A DNA stretch of 64,000 nt from Colias croceus. Taxonomy: Eukaryota; Arthropoda; Insecta; Lepidoptera; Pieridae. The notes beneath the pieces were generated by a model. That model worked only from the letters and a program-made list of their open reading frames with translations. It was not told where the DNA came from and did not search any database. Every line of letters starts with the position of its first letter. Position 1 is the first letter of the stretch. A program made the translations under genes and the position numbers. The stretch lies in NCBI RefSeq assembly GCF_905220415.1, contig NC_059542.1:3224001-3288000 (forward strand). Reading direction: 5' to 3'. Positions 24,801 through 36,800 of the stretch are shown one piece after another.

Positions 24801-27800
24801 CTATCTATTGGTTTTTGTAAATTTAAATATATGATGGTAAAATTTTAAATAAGTACCTATGTAGGTACTTAAATAAGAATTATTGATGATCTCGAATTAA
24901 CATATCTCGAGCAAAATGAGGAAGGACTAACTATTGGTATTGTATATAATAGAGCAGATAATAATCGATTCCGAATGGACATCATTAGTTATTTATAGTT
25001 TATAAGGATATATTATATAACTTAAATACACGTGCTGCTTGCTCATTCTCTATAATTGCTGTACTCGTGTACATTACGGTCGAATAATCTCGACGAGTCT
25101 GAACACTGGTAGGAACATGTGCCATGTAACTACAGTTTATGTCGTTTGATTGTTTCATCAAACGCATCAATTTGTTACGCAGCCGCCTATTTGAATATCG
25201 ACTAGTTTGTAATATGTAATCGTGCGTTTATTTTTATTACATACATCAACTGGTTCATAATTTCAACTAATTTCTTGTACGATGTTGTAATTTTTAAATA
25301 AAGTACTTGGAAAATTAAAGTTACGTTATACTAAATGTGTGGGCTAGAGTCAACGATTCATGTTTCCATGCGACCCGCCCAGCGATGTTATACTTAGGGA
25401 CTTTTTCTAGTAACTCCATGAAACTATTAATCTATGCTAATATTTCCTGAATAGTTTGTTTGTTTGAACGCGCTAATCTCAAGAACTACTGATCCGATTT
25501 GAAAAATTATTTCGGTGTTGGATAGCCCATTTATCGAGGAAGGCTTATTATCACGCTATATTTATCATTACGCTAAGACCAACAGAAGCGGAGCCAGGCG
25601 GGTGAAACCGCGGAGCGCCGTATCGCAATAAAACCGACAGTATATTTACACGTAATCATAACAGGGGCACACAGCAGCCCTCCAATCGCTCGTAATGATG
25701 TCGGACAACCGGCGCGCGATGTCGGGCGACCGCGCGCGGCGCGTGCACGTGTGGCTCGTGGACTCGGGCATCGTGCTGCTGTCCGCCGCCGCGCCCGCCG
25801 CCCACGTGCACGTCACGCTCAACATGAAGTATGCGGTGAGTGACGTCACACACACACACACACATCCAGTAATATATCGCACATACACTATGATACACAT
25901 CAAATTGTACACATATAGGTAACATTCGTTAGTAAGTACCACACCAGACACTATGTAGACACTACACATGTTGCGTAGAACATCACATATCGCATATAAA
26001 AAAAACACTCATGCTTTGGCAGACTGATCATTTACATTCGCCAAAAGGCACATATTACCTACTGGTATTCCTCAGGCCACATGTTATACGCTACACTCCG
26101 CATGCCATATGCTATATGCCACAAGGCTAAATCCGTACGCCCCACACCACATGCCAAACGCCACACTCCATACGCCATACGCCATAGCCACACATCACAA
26201 TATATTTCACATGCCACTTCGCTAAACATGTAAGTATGTAACACCATAAGAATAGCATTAGGTACCAGCTAAGAAATACTGTTATATAGCACAATTACAG
26301 TTCAATTCCCGCGTGTGTTAAAGTTTAAATCAATTAACGCGATAAAATTACACTAGGTATATCGTGTGTCAGGATTGTTTTGAAAAATTGTCGATAAAAA
26401 GATCATTCTTTTGTTAGAATCCGATCTCAATGTAATAAAGAACGAAAAACAATCTCAATATTTACACGCATATCTGCAGAGATAACAAAAGGGTGTTGAA
26501 TAAATAGCAAAATACAAAAAATCTCATTCTTTACTTCATTGGATCTTGAATCGATTGAAACGTGCCTCTTTTGAGATTTCGTTAGGATTTGTTTTAAATC
26601 CCATCGCGTGAAAAAATGTTGTCACTAGCAAAACAATTTACGCTCCCCTAAATTCGTTATTTAGGGTTCAATCTTCGTTCTCGTGATAGCTAGATGCCCG
26701 AAGATGTAAAGAAATAATAAGCCCTTTCCCAGACAGGGAACAATTTGCCTCTCAAATATCTTTATCGACTTCTGAGAACAATAAGTAGATTTCTTTTGTA
26801 AGTTCCATCAATACATTGGATACCAATAAAGTTTTCTCTAGCAAAGATGCTCTTGGAGGGTACTTACGTTATTTTCAATAGCATCCTAGAGTACTATTAA
26901 ATCTAATGATATCGTATTCTTGATGTTATTCAATTTAGATGTAGAAATTTCGCTCTTGCAGTTTATATAGTTGTAGTGCGGGACTTTGTTATGTGTAGTG
27001 ATTAATAATATTTGGACTTTACGGTTTACTGGCTCTCTATCATCCTGGACATACTCAACTTAAACCAAAAATGTAGAGATACAAACCTGCTTAACTTCCC
27101 GCTTGTTAAATAATTTTTCGAGTGGTTCAATCAATTCACAGATTATAATATGTATTTTGGATATTGATATACATGTATAGATTATGATAAAAAAACATTA
27201 ATGCGATGCGATACTTATTGGAAAGCACGAGGATCCGACCCTGTTAGCCGTGTAGTGGTGTGGTATCGGTGTCGATGCTTGTCGACATTAATGACAAGTG
27301 TAACCATATTATGTATATTGCAAAGGAATATATATTGAACTCGTACATTGTTACTCTTATATCTATGGAACCAACAATCTTTATAACTAAAAAAATGTGT
27401 GCGTGTACTAGTGTACACACGTAAGAAGTGAAACTTCTTTAGGACCTTATTTTTCAAAATATAATTTACTATATGCAACTTTACAGAAATACGTCGAATC
27501 ACGCGTGGTAGGGATAAGAAAAAGATGGCGCGTAACGGAAAAATGTAACACTAAATTTTTTTCCAACCCCGATAAAGAAGTTTCACTTCAAAAAGACGTG
27601 TGGCACTCGGGGACTGCCGCGGTAAAGCTATTGCATGCTATGCCTTCAAGCCACACCTCTGCCCGTCGGAGTGGGGAGCGTGAGGTTTTTTCGATACGGA
27701 ATTTCTTGATTCGGTCCCCGCGCTCAAGGTCCGTGATAGAAGCTATGCTTAAAAGCGTTTTAACTGTAACATGTTAAATGTCTATCCAGGGGCCTTAGAC

Positions 27801-30800
27801 AAAGTAACAATTAAAAAACGATAACGAAGTTAGAAAAGGCAAAAATGTATGGGATTGACATTAGATAGACCACGTGATCTAGCGCGGCGTACTGTCAATC
27901 CCATTCATTTTTGCCTTTTCTAACTTCGTTATCGTTTTTTAATAATTACTTTGTCTACGGCCCCAGGTGCTATCCGAAGGCGAGAACTCAGTCCGTATCT
28001 GGGCGCTCGCGGAGGGCGACAGCGGTGAGGAGCGGCGCGGGGTGTCGCACGCGGAGCGCGTCACGTGTGTAGCGCTAACTGCTGACTCGCAGCACGTGGT
28101 CACGGGCTCTATGGACATGTCGCTGAAGGTGTGGAAACTCGATGGGTGCAAGTTGTCACAGGTGAGTTATTGGCTCAGGATTCTACAGGTAATGCATTAA
28201 AAAAGTGTGGGCGCTCGCGGAGGGAGACGGCCAGTTTTTTATTTTTACCAAGACCCAACTTGACAGAATATTAGAAATTATTATTATCCTTTTTCTTTTC
28301 GTTTGTTTTCTTAACTTTATGTTAAGTCATTTGGTAAGATATTGATGGACAACGTTGCTTAGTAAATAAATGATGTTTATAAAAATTAAAAAAGTATATA
28401 CCCGAAGAGGAGTATGTGTTTAAAAGTTAATTATTATAGCGTAAGCAGACTGACGTGTTTGGTAAGAAATTAGAATGGAGCTTTTACAGAAAAATAGAAT
28501 GTAATAACGAAAATCGTGTCTTAAAATCTTAACAATGTTGCTGTGAATATAAGCTAAAATAGGTAATCTGTATATTTATTAAATACATTATACATTTAAT
28601 TAAATTAAGTAAAGACCCGCGCATAAATGGTTCGAACAACGACAATGAACAGCGTGAAAATTAATTAATAGGATTACAAAGGTGAAATTTATAGAAGCTT
28701 CTTTGATAAAGTATTAATAGATAGAGAAGCCAAGGATTTATTAAATGTAGTGTTGGTTAGAATAGTAAATTTTGTGAAGACGAACTGAAATTAAATAATA
28801 AATAATTTTTAAGTCTTTATTATGGCAACTGGAAAAATATGAGTCCCAACAAATTTTCGCCAAATCACACCACTGTGACTTAAAATGAGGACAAAGAAAG
28901 TTCATACAAAAGTTCAGTTAGTACGGTGTCACCTTTGTTAATTTCCAGAAAAATATTGATTCAACCAATTCGATCAAACAAAATGAGTGATTTTTTCTTT
29001 CAGGTATCGTGATTGCTCATGGATATTTTTATTGCATTGCTTATCTATTATAATACTGTATTTTTGACAAAGATCTACAGTTCGGAAGGAAATCCATCAA
29101 AAATCTTGAAAACACATCAGTGACTTTAAGTCCTTAGCGCTATAAAACACAATTCACTGCTTCGATCATAAACTGCACTCCGTAGTCCGTCGAGAATTAT
29201 TTTAGAAAAATGGAGATATCTCAATCCTTTTCAACTGGTCGAATGAATCCAGATAACTGGAAATCAGAGTATATTTCCCAAGTCGGACACGTACTAAATA
29301 TTTATATGCTCCGTTCAATTATTCATTTTAGTTAAGACTGTCTTGCTAGAAAAGCACTCACATTTTTCCTGCAATCTACGACTTACCCTCTTTACTCTTG
29401 TCTTCTTATTTTACTATTCAAATGATTTCAAGTCATAACTGAAGTTAAACGTAACAAATTATATTCAGAATTCAGAAGTAGCATTAAAAATTTAATTTTA
29501 TTGTTTTGCATGAAATCTGTTTTTGTGGGCTAAGTTTTTTAGTCCTTTTATGAAAAGTTTGAAATACATTTCTTTCTTTAACAAAATCTAACAGCCTTGA
29601 GATTCAGAATTCTGAGAAACATTCCAGCAGTGAGGCGGGCTTAGATTATTAATTTGGATTATCTTTTACATTTCCTTATGTGACACACCGGAATAAAGAT
29701 TGTGATCATCTTCAGTTGTACTGCAAATCGATGATATGAAGACATGTTAAACTGCGTGATTTAGAGTTTTTTGATAATTATGTATTAGACACTACCGGCA
29801 ATCATATCTTGAAATAAGAGTTTGTGTTCGTACAGGGATTTGGGTAGTGTAAGGCCAGCCTTACATATTATCCTACTTCTGCAAACTTAAGTATTAATTT
29901 AATTTTAGGTGTTAGTAGGCCACTCGGATATAGTGACCTGTGTAGCTGTGTCCATCACGAACAAAACCCAAGTGGTCTCCGGTTCATGGGACTGCAACCT
30001 TATCGTATGGGATATCAACACGGGCTCTGATGTACATCTTCTGTCGGGGCATTTGGGCAAAGTGACCTGTGTTAAGGTCACTGGAGATGGCACTATTGCG
30101 GTTTCTGGTGAGTTTATTTTTGCTTTTCATTTTATAAGTGCGGTTGTGTTAGGTATAGATATATATTTTTAGGGCTGAGTGCAGGACTTTTTATTTTGTG
30201 TGTAGGTAGAATGTAGGATAATAAAAAAAAATCTTTTGTCCCATTAAAGATCCTTTGGTTTAAAATGGCATTAAGATAATTCAATTAATCTATGTTATAA
30301 CTTAATAAATATTTTTGAAGACACATTATTGGGATTATCACCATCCGCAAGTCCTATTACCTGAATTATCTCTAAAGATATATTCTAAAAATGTTCAAGC
30401 TTAATCTACCAATTTCTGTAGCATATTTTAGATTCAATATAGTTAGCAACCACTCTCAAAATGGAAACAGCAAGCAAAAAAATCCAATTCATACTCTAGA
30501 AAAAATGAACAAAAATATCGTGACAGAACTGAATTTGAGTTAACGAGACGATAAATCTTTCATAACTTTTATTTCTTAAAACTCTTGCGAACTGTAATAG
30601 TTAAAACGTTTTCTTCGCCTCTTTTAAATCAAGTAAAAATTTATAGAAACAAAAGTAAGAACATTTTAGTTATGAATTTGAACATGAAGATTATTTTAAT
30701 AATATAATGAAGTTTATACATCTTATATAATTATTTTGGTTTTGAAAGTCTGCTCATTGAATCAAAGTGTATTAATTACATTTCGGTCATAGTTTGTGGG

Positions 30801-33800
30801 TAACGTATAATGATCGAAAGTAAAATAGCCTACCTAATCCGATCTCGAAAAGGCTTTCGATAGAGTAGACCATAATGTTCTCGCCGGGAAACTAAATGCT
30901 GTAGGTATTAAGGGTAATCTGCTTAGATGGGTAATATCTGTCGGCGCAACGACAATAAACGACTACCGTCAAACTACTAAATAATTATAACTAGCTAAAG
31001 TTTACTTAAATCTTTTTAAATAAGTGGTTAAATTAACGAAATAATTAATGTTTGTTAAAAATGATAAAAATTCATTGCAAAAATTAGAGTGGCAACACTC
31101 TCAAACTAATTCTTGTGAGTCATGGTTTAATTTAAATACGAGCGTCCGACGGCACAGAGCACATTCACGCGCCGGCCGTTGGAGCGTTCGGAGCTCTCTC
31201 TGTAATTACGACGTGGAATAAAAGGGCAGTAAAAATACCCACAGGCGTTCTACTTCGAGTATGAGCGCCTGCTCTGATGATGGTGACGTCAGAATTGCTG
31301 ACGTCACTCTTTTTAAAAATAGCCTTTGGGCCCTTCTTCCGTCATCAGAAGTTGGATAGAATTCAAGCTCACTCTTTTTAAATTTTAAACGTTTACGTAG
31401 TTTTGTAACGGCATACTGGCGTTTGTGTTTTTCTCGTGCGTTGTGTAAAGTAAAAGTTTGTTACGTGGATTATTGTAACGGGAGTGTGGTTCATCGAAGG
31501 AATTGTGCGTGCTATCTGCGCCTCTCTTTGTGATAAGCATAAATCTACGAGAACCTCCGAGAAATCTACGAGAACCTCCGAGAAATCTACGAGAACCTTC
31601 GAGAATCTGCCTATGTCACAAATGAGTAGGTGTTGGTCGCATGATACGCGAACGGACTGCTTCTGTCATGTGGAGTGTTTAGTGTTATGTAAGGTCAGTG
31701 TGGCCGAGGCAGTGTGTTTTTGAAATCCCGAGATGAACTACCGTAGTATTGTAATACGAGAAAAGGCGTACGAGGACGTACGATTGTCAATATGGCCGTG
31801 TTAGACGTAACTTTGGTTTAGTATTTTGTGGATGAATAGTTGTCATTATTTCATGTCAGAACATGATTAGCTTCTTAGATTAAATAATGTGAGTGCAAAA
31901 AACTGATTTCTTAATAAAACAGTTAAAATCTACGAGAACCTTCGAGAACCTCCGAGAATCTACGAGAACCTTCGAGAACCTCCGAGAATCTACGAGACCC
32001 TCCGAGAAATCTATGAGAACCAACCTCCGAGAAATCTACGAGAACCTCCGAGAAATCTACGAGAACCTTCGAGACTCTCCGAGAACCGACAAAAAACATG
32101 CCAAGATTATAACTTGACATTGTTACAGACTTTTACAACGAGGCTGGTGCAGAGCGCGCACCGCCTGTCAGTATGGCCGTGTCGGCGCAACGACAATAAA
32201 CGACTACCGTCAAACTACTAAATAATTATAACTAGCTAAAGTTTACTTAAATCTTTTTAAATAAGTGGTTAAATTAACGAAATAATTAATGTTTGTTAAA
32301 AATGATAAAAATTCATTGCAAAAATTAGAGTGGCAACACTCTCAAACTAATTCTTGTGAGTCATGGTTTAATTTAAATACGAGCGTCCGACGGCACAGAG
32401 CACATTCACGCGCCGGCCGTTGGAGCGTTCGGAGCTCTCTCTGTAATTACGACGTGGAATAAAAGGGCAGTAAAAATACCCACAGGCGTTCTACTTCGAG
32501 TATGAGCGCCTGCTCTGATGATGGTGACGTCAGAATTGCTGACGTCACTCTTTTTAAAAATAGCCTTTGGGCCCTTCTTCCGTCATATCTTACATTAGAA
32601 ACCGCCGTCAGGCAGTAGTCATAGGAAGTCATAAATCTAACTTCATAAACGTCACCTCAGGAGTTCCGCAAGGATCCCATATATCCCTTTACTCTTTAAC
32701 ATTTTCCTTTTCGATATAACACATTGTATTAAGAACTCAAATTGCTTACTGTATGCCGACGATAACAAAATTTTCCGTAAAGTAACTTGTGCCGCCGATT
32801 GTAATCTACTCCAATCTGATCTAGATAATCTCGGAGAATATTTTAAAATTAATAACATCGGTGTAAATATTCAAAAATGCCAAACCATAAGCTTTTCTCG
32901 TAAACGTAACGTTATTTTATTTGAATATAGTATCAATAATCAGTTAATTAATAGAACAACTTCAGTAAAGGATCTGGGCATCCTTCTGGACGATAAATGT
33001 TTCTTCGACGCCCATATTGAGTACATGTCCAGTAAAGCCTACAAATCCCTTGGTTTCATCCTAAGAACAAGTCAACCTTTTAAAAACTCTCAGTGTTTAA
33101 AAATGCTATATAATAGTTACGTCAGAAGTATATTAGAATATGGAAGCATAATATGGCGACCATTTTTTAAAAAATATATAGACATAAAATAAAAACTACT
33201 GGGCCTATCCGAATAAAATTTTTATGGGACCAATTCGACACCATCCCGCATCGAACAAAAAAAGAATCACGTAAATCGGTTCAGAAACCTCGGAGTAATC
33301 GGTGTACATACATAAAAAAAAAAATATACCGGCCGAATTGATAACCTCCTCCTTTTTTTTGAAGTCGGTTAAAAATAGAAAAAATACAAAAGATATTTAT
33401 GAAGCATCTTAGCTTTAAAGCAAAACATAACTTTAAGGACTACAAAGAATGCTGCATTTTCTTTAAAATGAATACTCTCGAAGACAGACGTACTCTTTCA
33501 GATATTATGTTTCTTTATGATCTCCTGAACAACAAACTAGACTGCCCCCAAATAACAGAAAATATATATTTTAACACCCCTCTAACTCGAACACGTAATA
33601 CTCCTTTATTATTTATACCACGTACAAAAAATCAATATATGAAGAACTCACTCTTTAATCGCCTACCTTCGATATACAATGAAAAATTTTCTACTCTTGA
33701 CATATTTAACAGTCCTCGCAATCGTTTTAAATCCAATGTAACTAAAATATTATCAAACGTACCTAACACATTTTAATCATTCACACGCACACACATACAT

Positions 33801-36800
33801 ACACACAAACACACCCAAACGCACTCACCCACACACACAACTCACCACTCTTTAATAAGTTACTGTTTTGAATATACATATAATTGGTAATAATTGTAAA
33901 ACTCGTAATTGGCGTATTGTATCATAGATATAAGTAGATTAAGTCAAACTGTAAGCTGTGTAGTTTTCGAATAAATAAATAAATAAATAATGATATTTGC
34001 AAGGAAAGAAAAATGTTGCCATTAACGATTCCCACTAAGCTCACCTTAGTTTTATGGCCCTCCTTAACGAATCATTTCTTGTAAATACGCAATAAAGCAG
34101 TAGGGGTTATAAATTATACCCCTGTCACGCAACTCATATGCAATAAATCTACGTCGATAAATAATGTTTTTTTTCCTGTTCATATTAAAAATTCCCATAT
34201 ATTTTTACCAAATTCCGGACAAAATTTTATCGTATATCTAATAGGTATATCTAAACGATTCATATTTAAATTTAGATGGTGGAAGTTTCTTTTGATAAAA
34301 TTTAGACGGAAATATTCATTCGCAGTGAATCTCGGACTCATTTATTTAATTTTCTCGCAGTCTATTCAACGTCGGAGAAGCACTTAAGACCCTTACATCA
34401 AGGGTTAATTTAATTCCCTTGAGAATCCTTGATAATGTTGTAGGATTATTATAAGAATGTGCAGATACTTGTAGTAAAATATAATAATCCTCTATAGACC
34501 ATAACTTACAATTCCTTCATCTCCTTTTCCTTTTATAGATATTATCATGACTATAGAGATACCTATTTGTATAAGATTTTATTTTCATGAAACGTATATC
34601 CAAATATTAATAATATCATAATTTATACCAACTGATAGAAATCTGTTGTTCTAATTATGTCATAAAGATATGAATTATAATAATATCCCACTGTCGCGAT
34701 GAAAAAAATATTTATTTACCAAGTCAATAATCGTGCCTCTAGTTGTTTAAATTCTAATTTAAATGCTTATTAATTATTATGAGGATCGTATTTAAAAGTC
34801 AAATGAAATTCATGATCTACTAATTGAAGTTCAATAGCAATCGCAATATTTTTTGTTTGTGCACATTTGGTTTTGTGCTCTATGTACATATTTCCATAAA
34901 TTCATGGTCACATTTTTTTACATAACTAAATTTTTTTATTCGTCAAACTTTTCTATTGTATTCCTAATCATAGGAACACTCATTATTGAGTAATAAATTT
35001 GAGAGAAGTAAATATTGGAAGTAAAATTATCGAAACTATAATATTTTTACTATTTTATTTACCAAAAAGATACCGACGTAAGCATAGGTTTATTCATTTG
35101 TAAAAACACGAAAAATAATACATAAATATTTATAAAAAATGGATCATATAAAATATTATTTAAAAAACTACCTATACTAAAGAATATTACAAGGTAAAAA
35201 CCAAGAAGACTTTCTTCTAGAATCAATCTGGTGTCAATACATTCGGTCAAAAATAATCCATATAAAGAAAGTAATCTTAAATTTCTAGAATTTTCTAGTA
35301 CTCTCACTTCGATTAAGATACAGTACCTACGTTGCTTACGACTTACAACTATACATTAGTGTGAAATGGAAATACTCAGAAGTGAGAACTAATTCACATA
35401 TTACGCTCTGGGTAACATTGCATAGCAAAGCAGTAAACGGGTCAATTATTCAAGCATCTCTAGCCATCTTGTGGTTATGGGATGGACTATAAAGCACATC
35501 CCGACTGAGCTAAGCGTAATTACTACATTGTCCAGTGTAATAATTATATTTAGATGTAAGTTAGTGGTCGATAAAGTGACTGATAGCCATATTGCATATA
35601 AGCAATTGGATCATAATGTCATTTTGCAATCCATGTTATTATTAGTATAAAGTATAGCGAACGTATTGTATAATATTATTATAATGCGAAAGTCTGTCTG
35701 TCTGTTTCGCCCTTGGTAAAGCATTGGGATACTCCTTTTTAGGTATGTGTCTATGGCTAATCCGCATTGCACAAAGTTTTATAGATTGAATAGGTTGTTT
35801 AAGTACCTACCTATTTCGATTAATATTTTCTTTTTATTTTATATAACATATGTATATCGATGTAATGTAAAACCATCATACGATGCTGTTCTTCATGGCA
35901 CATAACGTCCAACGAGCCTTACTTACCTTACTTACTTTTATTTTATTTTATTTATTATAGAATTTCCAACAAAGGACACAGTTCACGTTTATTACATCTT
36001 ATTAAAATACATAATCTACTGTACCTTCATCATTTTCATCGTGATATATTTTTCTTTTCTCACACCTGCAACATTTCAATTGCAAATGAGGTCCATAGTT
36101 CGTAGTATTTCTCTATACTTACTACTAATTAATTATTTACTTTTTGTATACATTTCCACCAGGCGCGGAAGACAAAACGCTAATAATATGGGAGACGAAG
36201 CGCGGGCTCGCGCTGACGTCACTCGCGCTGCACGTGCCGCTCCTCGACCTGCAGATCACCAGCGACTGTTCGAGAATTGTGGTGCATTTGTTGGATAGAG
36301 GTGAGATATTAGTGGATATTTGATAGGGTTGTTTCATTTAGAAGTATATTCATGTTAATAAGAGCTGTCGAAAGTTGGGAGGAAAGATTAGATTTATTTT
36401 AGTTTGTTACGAATAAACTTGAAAGTTAACCTACATATATAGAACAAGAAAGATTTTTTTTTATCATTATAAAGAACATAATAATATACGCTTTAAATTT
36501 ACCTTAGTCTAATATACGAATTTTCTTTAACCCATTGAGCGGATTGAGCCCCGAGCGGCCCGATTGGTCCACGACACAATAGATTTTCTATTGTGTCTGT
36601 GATTCCGGGGGCTGAGTTATTAAAATTTACATAATATTTGTATAAATAGAATGAACAATAACTAGCATGGTATATGAACGTGATAAGTTGAATAAATAGC
36701 CTTTGAATATTAACTTTGATTTTTGTTTGCTTACAATAAATCAATATACAAATAAAGTATGAGTAATGACCGATTATTTTTATTATAAAGTTAAAATTTA

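Larger units (their letters stand above)
30939..32585 (+). mobile_element. short non-autonomous LTR retrotransposon
   Basis: Two direct 406-bp LTRs (30939-31344 and 32180-32585) look identical by eye, begin TGTCGGCG and end CCGTCA, and are flanked by the 4-bp duplication TATC (30935-30938 and 32586-32589). The internal part is only 835 bp and has no gag, protease or polymerase; it contains GAGAACCTCCGAGAAATCTA-type minisatellites. Excising it and one TATC restores the host LINE frame (RWVIS joined to YIRNRR). No clear primer-binding site or polypurine tract was seen. Proteins of an autonomous partner would be needed for movement. Confidence 0.9.
30815..33986 (+). mobile_element. 5'-truncated LINE carrying two insertions
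   Basis: Reads in the plus direction from reverse transcriptase motif A (DLEKAFDRVDHNVLAG at 30841) through LLYADDNKIF (motif C, about 32745) to a C-terminal region ending at 33774 (ILSNVPNTF, TAA). A (CA)-rich UTR and a tail of (AAAT)n follow (33969-33986). A short LTR element splits it at 30939-32585, and a second repeat at 33183-33370. ATAATGAT on both sides (30807 and 33987) is a possible but weak target duplication. Frame changes and stops show that it is dead. Confidence 0.82.

Noticed and set aside
26043..26240. CRISPR-like array
   Set aside because: Units are short, degenerate and without spacers, and the DNA is eukaryotic.
27505..27777. Small plus-strand gene with 90 codons
   Set aside because: It lies in a GC-rich dispersed-repeat region within an intron and has no domain or splice support.
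33399..33776. Independent 125-codon gene
   Set aside because: It is the C-terminal end of the LINE fragment that begins at 30841.
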